Shown piece after piece: positions 1 to 5,388 of a DNA stretch of 5,388 nt; position 1 is the stretch's first letter, and each line of letters opens with the position of its first letter. This DNA comes from Ignavibacteria bacterium (GTDB lineage Bacteria; Bacteroidota; Ignavibacteria; Ignavibacteriales; Ignavibacteriaceae), in the NCBI GenBank assembly GCA_029863735.1, contig JAOTUT010000136.1, positions 1 to 5,388 of the forward strand, in the 5' to 3' direction. Position numbers and translations under genes: made by a program. Below the pieces are notes generated by a model. The model was not told the origin of the DNA. It saw only the letters and a list, made by a program, of their open reading frames with translations, and searched no databases.

Positions 1-111
1 ACAAGTGAAAGCAAACCGCTCAAAGTAATCTCCATAAGGATTGAAATCTTCTTCACAGGATATGAAAACGAATCCAATCATAATAAATAATATGACTTTG
101 ATAGATCTCAT
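1..111 (-). CDS. Outer-membrane lipoprotein, N-terminal part only (runs off left edge)
   Basis: Thirty-seven codons are visible, starting with ATG at 111-109 and open to the window edge. The N-terminus is a lipoprotein signal peptide: MRSIK, a hydrophobic stretch at residues 6-17, then the lipobox FISC with the lipidated cysteine at residue 19. The residues just after the cysteine are acidic (Glu-Glu-Asp), resembling the lipoprotein export signals that send Bacteroidota lipoproteins to the cell surface; that role is inferred. The start overlaps the receptor stop codon by four bases (ATGA), so the two are very probably co-transcribed and translationally coupled. In this phylum a lipoprotein directly after a receptor of this size is often a partner protein, for example of the DUF4249 type. 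Too little sequence is present to assign a family. The lipoprotein call is firm; the function is unknown. Confidence 0.8.
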   Translation of the reverse strand, partial: MRSIKVILFIMIGFVFISCEEDFNPYGDYFERFAFTC

Positions 112-2351
112 AGTTCCACCTTCAAAGTTCCGGTTAACAGGAAAGGCAACATATTTACTTTTTCACCTGTGTCACGATCAAAGTAAAAAATATTTGCCCT
201 GTCATAAACATTTATTGCGCTCACACCGAGCTCTATGTTAATCAAATACAAGCTAAAACGCTTTATCAGACTCAAATCCAGACGATGGTATGCAGGGAGT
301 CTTCCAATGTTTTTATCACCAAGGTAAGAGTAAGGATTGAACTCACCACTGCCCTGTCCTGTTTGGTAAATGTTTGTAAGAAAATATTTATCATAAAAAC
401 CAATCATCTCTGTGAAAGGATAGCCCGATGTAAAATTCCAGATCGAGCTGGCGATCCAGCCATTACCGATATTAAATTCAACAATAATATTTCCTGCATG
501 CCTTGAATCATATTTAGGATAATAGAGCCAGTCATCAACTTCTTTATAAGCCCAACTTAAAGCGTAAGATGCTGTAACATTAATCGGGTCGACGCTGTAA
601 TTTACCGAGAATTCATAGCCATATGATTCACCAGTTCCTGATAAAAGATCCGGGTCAGAAACTGTGAATTTTTGATCGTTGACTATCGGGATATAGTGAA
701 TAATTTTATAATATCCTTCGACAGAAAGCTGGAATCCCCTGGCTACATCGAATTCAAATCCAGCTATATAATGAATTGATCTTGCAGGGTTTAAATAATC
801 GGGAGTAATTATCCAGGGATCGAAGATCGAAATAATTTCACTTTCATCTGAGACAGTTAACATTTCCTGCTGGTAGATTCCCCAGGCGGCTTTGAATGCA
901 ACAGAAGGAAGAAACCGATATGTCATACTAATTCGCGGTTCAAAAACACCTCCACCCTGACTGCTTAAACCTGTAACGTTAAATCTTGTTCCTGCATCCA
1001 ACCCGAAATTTTTCCATTGCAGGAATTTATATTTTCCATATAGACTCAAATTACCAGCAAACTTTTCGAGATTACTTTGAACACCTACATAATTAGTCTG
1101 ACTGAATTTTGAATCGACTGTTTTTAACTTCAATCCCAATCCTATTTCATCACGATTATCATAAACAACATTCATATCGAATGTGATTGTAAAATCTTTA
1201 ACTTCATTATCGCGAGGTTTAATACTGCTAAGGTTAGGAATGACTTCACCTTCAAAAGAGCTGAGTGATATTCCAAGCCGGGAGAATAATGGAACATCAT
1301 AGATCTGCAGCCATTCAAATCCGAAAAGACTGTTGTTCCATTTAAACTGTTCACGAAGCGGGTCCTGATAGTCAACATTATCATTTGATAAAAATCCGAA
1401 GACTGCGAACTTCGCATTTTCAAAAATATCCTCACTGGAATAGTTTAACTTGAATGAGAGATCATAAAAATCGATGGGAATTGTTTCCTCATTAAAGAAT
1501 TTCTGTAATATGTCATTATTATAACTCATTCTTCCTGTGATCATAAATGAGCCATTCGGGATGGGACCTTCAAGCAATCCTTTTGCAGTTAAAAAACTGA
1601 GACCTCCTTTGAAACCAATCCTGTTTTTATTTCCATCTTTTGAAACAACATCCATAACAGAAGAAACCCTGCCGCTGTATTCTGAAGTGAAACCGCCTTT
1701 ATAAAATTCAATGCTGTTAATCATATCCGGATCGATTACACTGAATAGTCCAAGCGAATGGAATGGATTATAAATCTCAACTCCATTTAATAAAATTTGA
1801 TTTTGGTCCCCGCTTCCACCCCGGACATAAAATTTTGCTGTAACATCACCTGTTGTGCTTACTCCGGGGATATTTTGAAGCGTACGGAAAATATCTGTCT
1901 CTACTCCTTTTGGAAGTATCTCAATTTCCTTTACTGAAATTCTTTCAAGGCTTATGTCGGTAGTATTCCCACGAATTATTTTTTCACCAACTTTTTCAAT
2001 TGTCTGTAATTCAACACTCAACGGTATTAGCTGAACATCAAGTTGAGTGACTACTTCGGGCTTAATAAACACATTGAGAACCTTAGTTTTATACCCAACA
2101 TAAGAAACAGTAACCTCATACTCTTTTCCTGATTGAATTGATTTAATTAGATACAGTCCCCTTTCATTAGTTGAAGCGCCGGCGTTTATCTCTTTTAGTA
2201 ATACATTACAGAAAACGAGTGCCTCACCGTTTGTAGAATCGGTTACGAATCCACGGAGGTTACCGGATTGCTGGCCATTGATTAGTCCGTTTGGAATGAT
2301 TGGAAGAACTAAAACAACATAAAAAAGAATGGGAAGTATTTTTACCCGCAT
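108..2351 (-). CDS. TonB-dependent outer-membrane receptor with N-terminal carboxypeptidase-regulatory-like domain
   Basis: This complete 747-residue protein is a ligand-gated outer-membrane channel, energised by TonB-ExbBD, that imports or binds a substrate not identifiable here. Residues 1-26 are a signal peptide (MRVK, then a hydrophobic core ending near LINGQQ). Residues 29-110 form a CarboxypepD_reg-like beta-sandwich (GFVTDSTNGEAL, TNERGLYLI, VSYVGYKT). Residues 135-240 are the plug, with the typical run TLQNIPGVSTTGD, FYVRGGSGDQNQILLNGVEI, NPFH and IEFYKGGFTSEYSGRVSSVM. The rest is the 22-strand barrel, ending in a family-typical DRANIFYF...LPFLLTGTLKVEL. At about 750 residues it is shorter than SusC-type receptors (about 1000), and no SusD gene is visible. 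The final residue is Leu rather than the usual aromatic. The ATG at 2351 is chosen because the signal peptide begins there; no Shine-Dalgarno sequence precedes it. The stop overlaps the next gene. Confidence 0.93.
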   Translation of the reverse strand: MRVKILPILFYVVLVLPIIPNGLINGQQSGNLRGFVTDSTNGEALVFCNVLLKEINAGASTNERGLYLIKSIQSGKEYEVTVSYVGYKTKVLNVFIKPEVVTQLDVQLIPLSVELQTIEKVGEKIIRGNTTDISLERISVKEIEILPKGVETDIFRTLQNIPGVSTTGDVTAKFYVRGGSGDQNQILLNGVEIYNPFHSLGLFSVIDPDMINSIEFYKGGFTSEYSGRVSSVMDVVSKDGNKNRIGFKGGLSFLTAKGLLEGPIPNGSFMITGRMSYNNDILQKFFNEETIPIDFYDLSFKLNYSSEDIFENAKFAVFGFLSNDNVDYQDPLREQFKWNNSLFGFEWLQIYDVPLFSRLGISLSSFEGEVIPNLSSIKPRDNEVKDFTITFDMNVVYDNRDEIGLGLKLKTVDSKFSQTNYVGVQSNLEKFAGNLSLYGKYKFLQWKNFGLDAGTRFNVTGLSSQGGGVFEPRISMTYRFLPSVAFKAAWGIYQQEMLTVSDESEIISIFDPWIITPDYLNPARSIHYIAGFEFDVARGFQLSVEGYYKIIHYIPIVNDQKFTVSDPDLLSGTGESYGYEFSVNYSVDPINVTASYALSWAYKEVDDWLYYPKYDSRHAGNIIVEFNIGNGWIASSIWNFTSGYPFTEMIGFYDKYFLTNIYQTGQGSGEFNPYSYLGDKNIGRLPAYHRLDLSLIKRFSLYLINIELGVSAINVYDRANIFYFDRDTGEKVNMLPFLLTGTLKVEL
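116..122 (-). promoter_or_regulatory. Shine-Dalgarno-like site for the lipoprotein gene
   Basis: On the minus strand AAGGTGG lies inside the last codons of the receptor gene, four bases before the lipoprotein ATG. It differs from the AGGAGG core by one base. The other two complete genes have no comparable site, so it may be meaningful or may simply reflect Lys-Val codons. With the ATGA overlap it supports coupled re-initiation. Confidence 0.35.
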
Positions 2352-2384
2352 TTGCCGTATAAAATGAATAATAAATTACGGCTT

Positions 2385-2392
2385 CAAATATA
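2385..2392 (-). promoter_or_regulatory. Candidate Bacteroidota-type -7 promoter element for the receptor operon
   Basis: The minus strand reads TATATTTG, an exact match to the TAnnTTTG -7 consensus used by the primary sigma factor of Bacteroidota. Its last base lies 33 bases before the receptor ATG, which would leave a leader of roughly 25-30 bases. No clear TTG-type -33 element is seen about 20 bases further upstream, so the match could be chance in AT-rich DNA. Confidence 0.3.
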
Positions 2393-2487
2393 TAGTAAAC
2401 TTAATTCTGTTTATACACTTGAATTTTACCAGTCTAAAAAATGGTTTTTCCCCTCCTGCCTGAGAGCTTGTCCCGAACTGACCGAAG

Positions 2488-2536
2488 GTCATCCTGAATC
2501 CTGTCCCGTACTTGATACGGGATCATTTCAGGATCT
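2488..2536 (+). repeat. Palindromic repeat unit (GTCATCCTGA...CAGGATCT type) with nested hairpin
   Basis: Two nested inverted repeats are visible. The outer arms are ATCCTGAA (2491-2498) and TTCAGGAT (2527-2534), both perfect 8-mers. The inner arms are TCCCGTA (2504-2510) and TACGGGA (2516-2522), with loop CTTGA. A small extra hairpin, GACC-GAA-GGTC (2480-2490), overlaps the left end. The outer frame GTCATCCTGA...GGATCT resembles the GTCATTCTGA...GAATCT frame of the units at 4581-4731. No protein-coding signature is present. The unit lies upstream of the receptor gene, beyond its likely promoter. Confidence 0.75.
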
Positions 2537-2607
2537 GCATTTGTTTTGGGAAGGGGTGGAGGGAGAAAAGTTATCTTAAAACATTTGTTTATTATTCACA
2601 CCACCCC

Positions 2608-2625
2608 GTCCCGATAAATCGGGAC
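2608..2625. repeat. Palindrome GTCCCGAT-AA-ATCGGGAC
   Basis: This is a perfect 8-base inverted repeat with a two-base centre. The core CCCGATAAATCGGG recurs in reverse-complement form at 4612-4625 in the other gap, so it is a dispersed module rather than a local accident. It lies between the end of the beta-helix gene and the receptor promoter region. Confidence 0.75.
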
Positions 2626-2626
2626 A

Positions 2627-2650
2627 CCCCTCCTCATAAATGAGGAGGGG
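2627..2650. repeat. GC-rich palindrome downstream of the beta-helix gene, possible transcript-end hairpin
   Basis: Perfect 10-base arms CCCCTCCTCA (2627-2636) and TGAGGAGGGG (2641-2650) enclose the loop TAAA. The hairpin starts 27 bases after the stop codon at 2678, so in the beta-helix mRNA it could act as a 3' stability structure. No U-tract follows it in that direction, so it is not a canonical intrinsic terminator for that gene. On the plus strand it is followed by the AT-rich stretch 2651-2670 with a run of seven T, which could stop antisense transcription. With 2608-2625 it forms a tandem pair of hairpins one base apart. Confidence 0.6.
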
Positions 2651-2677
2651 ATTAATTATTTTTTTATTTTAACAAAA

Positions 2678-4558
2678 TCATCTTACCTGAATCGCTGAAC
2701 ACAGGAGAATGCTCCTGTCATTGTAAACGTGGATCATATAAAGGTAAACTCCTGTTGCAATGTCGCTGTATGTTTTTCCCATCGGGACTTCAAAACTGTT
2801 TGCTCTACTTCTCTCTGCTGAATTTGGATGAAACAATACTTCGTAATATCCTTTTTCCTGCCACTGGTTTACCAGCACTCTCACCAACTCTCCTTTTACA
2901 TCATAAACGTAAAGTTTTACATAGCCTCCTTTTTTCAGTCTGTACGGAATTACTGTTGAAGGATTAAATGGATTCGGATAATTACTCAGCAATCTGTAAC
3001 CATCATAACCCTTTGGTGGATATTCTGACATTCCTGTTACCAATACAACTATTTCTTCGCTTGGATAGGATTGATTTCCCTGGTTATCGAATGCTGTAAT
3101 CAAATAATAAAATCTTGTTTCTCCGTTTACTGGAGGAAGCTGGTCATAAAACACAGTATCCGGTGTTTCTCCTACAATCTTTGATGAATCGTAAATAACT
3201 ATCGTAAGTGTATCCCTATAAATCCTGTAATGCGAAAAATCTGCTTCTGTGTTTTTATTCCAGGTTAGTCTTACAAATCCTTCCTCAACAACTGCAATAA
3301 CATTATGAGGTGGTCGTGGAGCTAAATCATTGTATGTATAAGTCCAGCCGTAAGGACCTCCATAAAGACCTATATCACTTCTGCTGCCGTCTCTGTCAAG
3401 AATATTTGGGTCACCTGCATCAATCAGTGATGAATATGCCTGAAGATGAAAATCCAGTTCTCCCTGAGTTGTGTCATCATTTACAATCATCGGATCAACT
3501 GAGAGGTTTGTTGTGTCAGGAGTAAAACCATAATAATTTATTATATTATTCCATGCGTTATTGTAATTTACAATTGTATTTTGGTCTCCTACTTCTATTC
3601 CTCTGTTTGCATCTTTAACTACATTATTTTTTACCTCATCGTTTGGTCCAGGACGAATCCCATAAGCACCGGGATTACCAACTATATAATTGTTAAATAG
3701 TTTTGTATTCAATAAGCTGATATTATAAATTCCCCCATAACCAGTCCCTATAATGATCAGGTTATTATAAACATTGGCAGTATCTGAGTTACCTAAAAAA
3801 ATTGCATCAGCACCGTACTGTATAAATTCAATCACATTATTTTTTATTGCTGGTCTTGCTCCAATATTTTTACGAATGCCATTTCCACGGCCCGCTTTAA
3901 TATAATTAGAGTCAATTAAGGGCATGTAGTTGTTGTAAAATGCTTCTATCTGAATACCTTGTACAAGAACCGCTTGAGAATTTGGATCAGTATAAATAGA
4001 ATTATTTCTTACTAAAGCATTTGAATTTACAAGGTCCATTCCAGTAGAAATATTATAAATCATATTTTTATATATAGTTGCATTGGAACCATTTGATATC
4101 CCGTATTTTGCTTCTGCTATTCTGTTTTCTGTGATTAAGCTGTTTATTGCAGTACCCGCAATCCCACCGCCAAGATTAGAATTATTTGCGACGACTATTT
4201 TAAATCCTTTAAAAAGACAAGTATCATTAACAATCACCGATCTATAACTCATCGTAGTTGCAAACGGCTGAGTATTAATTTCACAACTGTCTGCTCCTGC
4301 TCCAATAAGCGACAACCCCGGTATCATCACAATCTGCTCTTCATAAACTCCGTTGGCTACGTAAATGGTATCGCCAAAAACACAGATATTTATACATTTT
4401 TGAATTGAATCACTTGCTGTCTCCCAGGTTAAGTAAGGTGGTATGCTGTTGCCGGTTTTGCTAACGAACCTTACGGTAGCGTTAAGCGGTGAGCAATAAG
4501 CTGTAAGCAGAATAATGGTTAGTAAAACTATGTTATAAATTTTGTTTTTCATTTTCAT
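2678..4558 (-). CDS. Secreted right-handed beta-helix protein with FN3 and C-terminal sorting domain
   Basis: This complete 626-residue exported protein probably acts at or beyond the cell surface; no enzyme activity can be read from it. Residues 1-27 are a signal peptide (KMKNKIYNI, hydrophobic core, likely cleavage after PLNA). Residues 28-95 resemble the DUF1565/pectinesterase-like start of a beta-helix (FVSKTGNS, TWETASDSIQKCI, GDTIYVANGVYEEQI, LSLIGAG). From 140 to 340 an Asn-centred turn recurs (Asn 145, 165, 186, 218, 241, 266, 290, 312, 334), mostly every 20-25 residues, as in an asparagine ladder. Residues 378-402 carry the motif DAGDPNILDRDGSRSDIGLY, typical of these helices. An FN3 domain spans about 415-507 (VRLTWNKN, HYRIYRD, YYLITAFDNQGNQS). 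Residues 522-626 are a type IX secretion-like sorting domain (NYPNPFNPSTVIPYRLKKGG, KLYVYDVKGELVRVLV, ATGVYLYMI). An in-frame Met3 exists, but Met1 gives an equally good signal. No Shine-Dalgarno sequence is seen. The gene appears to be transcribed alone. Confidence 0.9.
   Translation of the reverse strand: MKMKNKIYNIVLLTIILLTAYCSPLNATVRFVSKTGNSIPPYLTWETASDSIQKCINICVFGDTIYVANGVYEEQIVMIPGLSLIGAGADSCEINTQPFATTMSYRSVIVNDTCLFKGFKIVVANNSNLGGGIAGTAINSLITENRIAEAKYGISNGSNATIYKNMIYNISTGMDLVNSNALVRNNSIYTDPNSQAVLVQGIQIEAFYNNYMPLIDSNYIKAGRGNGIRKNIGARPAIKNNVIEFIQYGADAIFLGNSDTANVYNNLIIIGTGYGGIYNISLLNTKLFNNYIVGNPGAYGIRPGPNDEVKNNVVKDANRGIEVGDQNTIVNYNNAWNNIINYYGFTPDTTNLSVDPMIVNDDTTQGELDFHLQAYSSLIDAGDPNILDRDGSRSDIGLYGGPYGWTYTYNDLAPRPPHNVIAVVEEGFVRLTWNKNTEADFSHYRIYRDTLTIVIYDSSKIVGETPDTVFYDQLPPVNGETRFYYLITAFDNQGNQSYPSEEIVVLVTGMSEYPPKGYDGYRLLSNYPNPFNPSTVIPYRLKKGGYVKLYVYDVKGELVRVLVNQWQEKGYYEVLFHPNSAERSRANSFEVPMGKTYSDIATGVYLYMIHVYNDRSILLCSAIQVR
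2765..2821 (-). other. Extra segment inside the sorting domain (residues 580-598), possibly repeat-derived
   Basis: Between the usual strand GYYEVLFHPN and the usual closing strand DIATGVYLYMI the protein carries SAERSRANSFEVPMGKTYS, where related domains normally have only a few residues. The underlying minus-strand DNA contains TCCCGATGGGA, a short inverted repeat sharing the CCCGAT core of the intergenic palindromes. The extra length is judged from familiarity with the family, not from an alignment. Origin from a repeat is inference. Confidence 0.35.
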
Positions 4559-4580
4559 AGTTTTTTACTTTGTTAATTTG

Positions 4581-4638
4581 AGATTCCCTGCCTGCCAGCA
4601 GGCAGGTTCACCCCGATTTATCGGGGTTCAGAATGACA
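4581..4638 (-). repeat. Palindromic unit A: GTCATTCTGA...GAATCT frame holding two palindromes
   Basis: Read on the minus strand, the unit begins TGTCATTCTGA (4638-4628) and ends GAATCT (4586-4581). Inside are two perfect palindromes. One is ACCCCGAT-TT-ATCGGGGT (4610-4627). The other has arms CCTGCCTGC (4587-4595) and GCAGGCAGG (4598-4606) around a two-base centre. It lies 22 bases upstream of the beta-helix start codon. No coding signature is present. Confidence 0.75.
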
Positions 4639-4645
4639 TTTCAAT

Positions 4646-4682
4646 GGTCACTCTGATCCCGCCTTAGCGGGAGAAGAGTCTT
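4646..4682 (+). repeat. Palindromic unit B: diverged, opposite orientation
   Basis: On the plus strand GTCACTCTGA (4647-4656) and GAAGAGTCTT (4673-4682) flank the hairpin TCCCGC-CTTA-GCGGGA (4657-4672). Each flank differs by one base from the frame of the neighbouring units (GTCATTCTGA and GAAGAATCTT). This makes it a diverged unit facing the opposite way. Its right flank pairs 9 of 10 with 4696-4705, and its left flank pairs 9 of 10 with 4628-4637. Confidence 0.65.
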
Positions 4683-4695
4683 TCGCTAACGACTT

Positions 4696-4731
4696 AAGAT
4701 TCTTCGGTCATTTCATTCCCTCAGAATGACA
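4696..4731 (-). repeat. Palindromic unit C: GTCATTCTGA...GAAGAATCTT
   Basis: The minus strand starts with TGTCATTCTGA (4731-4721), an exact 11-base match to the start of unit A, and ends GAAGAATCTT (4705-4696). The interior holds GTCATT (4707-4712), which pairs with AATGAC (4725-4730). It shares its orientation with unit A and opposes unit B between them. Confidence 0.65.
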
Positions 4732-4739
4732 AGCCCTTT

Positions 4740-4807
4740 GTCAGACTGAGCCAGTCGAAGTGTGACAACGTTCTTAACCGTCAGTCTTCGACTCCGCTCA
4801 GACTGAC
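4740..4807. repeat. Inverted pair of 27/28-base repeat units (D and E)
   Basis: The left arm 4740-4766 and the reverse complement of the right arm 4780-4807 match at 23 positions, with three or four mismatches and one gap; the matched blocks are GTCAG, CTGAGC, AGTCGAAG and TGAC. The spacer is 4767-4779. Each arm also folds alone: GACTG-AGC-CAGTC (4744-4756) on the left, and GTCAGTC (4780-4786) with GACTGAC (4801-4807) on the right. The intact consensus appears to be the right arm, with the left arm a decayed copy. As RNA or single-stranded DNA the pair could form one long hairpin. Confidence 0.75.
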
Positions 4808-4856
4808 AGTTGAAACTTAAGAAATTAAAATGAGAAGGGCGAGATCAAATTCTATA

Positions 4857-4886
4857 AATTAAAAAAGGCGATTCTGAGATCGCCTT
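4857..4886 (-). terminator. Intrinsic terminator after the ABC permease gene
   Basis: The minus strand reads AAGGCGAT (4886-4879), loop CTCAGA, ATCGCCTT (4872-4865), then TTTTAATTT. This is a perfect 8-base stem, GC-rich in the middle, with a U-tract. It begins 28 bases past the permease stop codon at 4915-4917. On the plus strand no T-run follows the stem, so it works only for the permease operon. It separates that operon from the beta-helix gene. Confidence 0.88.
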
Positions 4887-4914
4887 GGTACAATACAAAA
4901 ATCATTAAAAAATG

Positions 4915-5388
4915 CTAAACAGCCCTCAATGCATTTACAATTTTCAATCGTGATGCGCGAACAGAAGGTAGGAAGCCACCGATTATTCCCATTATTAATG
5001 CAAATATGAGCGACGTTACAATAATTGATGGTGAAAGACTAAAGCTAAATGCAAGCTCAGAAAATGATTGGAAATTTAATGTGGATATATTAAAGAACTG
5101 CAGGAATGAAGCAAGAAAAATTCCGATAACACCTCCGGTTATTGCAATTACCAGTGACTCAATCAGAAATACTACAAGGATGCTTCTTCTTTTGAAACCA
5201 AGTGCACGGAGAGTTCCGACTTCAACGGTGCGGTTGGCAACTGCGGCATACATTGTAATCATTGCCCCAATCATAGCTCCAACGCTAAAAATTATTGTTA
5301 TTACAATTCCTATAATTCTGATGAAAGCCGCCATAAATTCTGACTGCTCTTCAAAATACTGTTGCTCAATTTTGGGTTCAAACTGCTG
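4915..5388 (-). CDS. ABC transporter permease, FtsX/MacB type, C-terminal 157 residues
   Basis: The frame is open from the window edge to a TAG stop at 4917-4915. The methionine encoded at 5334-5332 is internal, because the 18 codons before it continue the protein (QQFEPKIEQQYFEEQSEF, the end of the extracytoplasmic domain). What remains is the FtsX-like permease domain: a long membrane segment at about residues 20-50, the cytoplasmic motif NRTVEVGTLRALGFKRR, a second membrane segment at 69-99, a third at about 121-142, and the closing motif FLPSVRASRL...NALRAV. Permeases of this family work with a LolD/MacB-type ATPase, and often a membrane-fusion protein, in lipoprotein release, efflux or peptide export. 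The substrate cannot be told. The ATPase and the first membrane segment should lie to the right, outside the window. The gene is last in its operon, since a terminator follows. Confidence 0.93.
   Translation of the reverse strand, partial: QQFEPKIEQQYFEEQSEFMAAFIRIIGIVITIIFSVGAMIGAMITMYAAVANRTVEVGTLRALGFKRRSILVVFLIESLVIAITGGVIGIFLASFLQFFNISTLNFQSFSELAFSFSLSPSIIVTSLIFALIMGIIGGFLPSVRASRLKIVNALRAV

Noticed and set aside
41..506. Two short plus-strand open frames opposite the end of the receptor gene
   Set aside because: They lie opposite a convincingly coding frame, have no recognisable motifs, and read as antisense shadows.
1172..1435. Minus-strand 87-codon open frame inside the receptor gene
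   Set aside because: It is an alternative frame within the barrel-coding region. The main frame is uninterrupted and shows family motifs on both sides.
2352..2579. Open frame on the plus strand (75 codons) upstream of the receptor gene
   Set aside because: Its middle is a translation of the palindromic repeat (peptide such as ACPELTEGHPESCPVLDTG), a well-known kind of spurious protein prediction in these genomes. It starts right at the receptor start and has no ribosome binding site.
2608..2650. Canonical intrinsic terminator for the beta-helix gene
   Set aside because: The stems are strong, but no U-tract follows either hairpin on the minus strand. It is kept as palindromic repeats with a possible mRNA-end role.
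2755..3525. Plus-strand open frames opposite the beta-helix gene
   Set aside because: They are antisense to the FN3 and sorting-domain coding sequence, with no start signals and no recognisable protein features.
4490..4495. Lipoprotein signal in the beta-helix protein (Cys22 after a hydrophobic stretch)
   Set aside because: The residue before the cysteine is Tyr, which does not fit a lipobox, and a normal signal peptidase I site follows at PLNA.
4581..4807. CRISPR array
   Set aside because: The repeats are palindromic, inverted rather than direct, unequal in length and irregularly spaced, with no spacers of constant size.
5332..5334. Methionine as the start of the permease gene
   Set aside because: The frame continues upstream to the window edge with family-typical sequence, so the gene is truncated by the window and this Met is internal.

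Overview
The window looks like a piece of a low-GC chromosome from the Bacteroidota/Ignavibacteriota side of the FCB group, with Ignavibacteria the most likely class. The evidence is a C-terminal sorting-type domain with the signature YPNPFNPST, a TonB-dependent receptor with an N-terminal carboxypeptidase-regulatory-like domain followed by a lipoprotein, weak or absent Shine-Dalgarno sequences, and intergenic palindromes of the CCCGATTTATCGGG and GTCATTCTGA type, which from general knowledge are abundant in draft genomes of this group. This placement is inference from family features, not from a marker gene.

All supported genes lie on the minus strand, so transcription runs from high to low coordinates. 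At the right edge is the C-terminal part of a MacB/FtsX-type ABC transporter permease (4915 to beyond 5388), followed by a well-formed intrinsic terminator (4857-4886). A 356-base gap (4559-4914) holds that terminator and a dense cluster of palindromic repeat units (4581-4807). Next is a complete 626-residue exported protein (2678-4558): signal peptide, right-handed beta-helix, fibronectin type III domain and C-terminal sorting domain. A 326-base gap (2352-2677) follows, with a second island of palindromes and a possible promoter for the next gene. A complete 747-residue TonB-dependent outer-membrane receptor (108-2351) then overlaps by four bases (ATGA) the start of a lipoprotein gene that runs off the left edge.

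Functionally the window is an envelope region with three transcription blocks: the end of an ABC export or lipoprotein-handling operon, a stand-alone secreted surface protein, and a translationally coupled receptor-lipoprotein pair that probably works together in uptake or binding at the outer membrane. Nothing in the sequence identifies a substrate for any of them.

The most unusual content is in the gaps. The 4581-4807 cluster can be parsed into five units related to two short consensus sequences, and the units alternate in orientation (-,+,-,+,-), like the bacterial interspersed mosaic elements of enterobacteria. A related unit sits in the other gap. The sorting domain of the beta-helix protein also carries an extra stretch of about 19 residues whose DNA may derive from a repeat.
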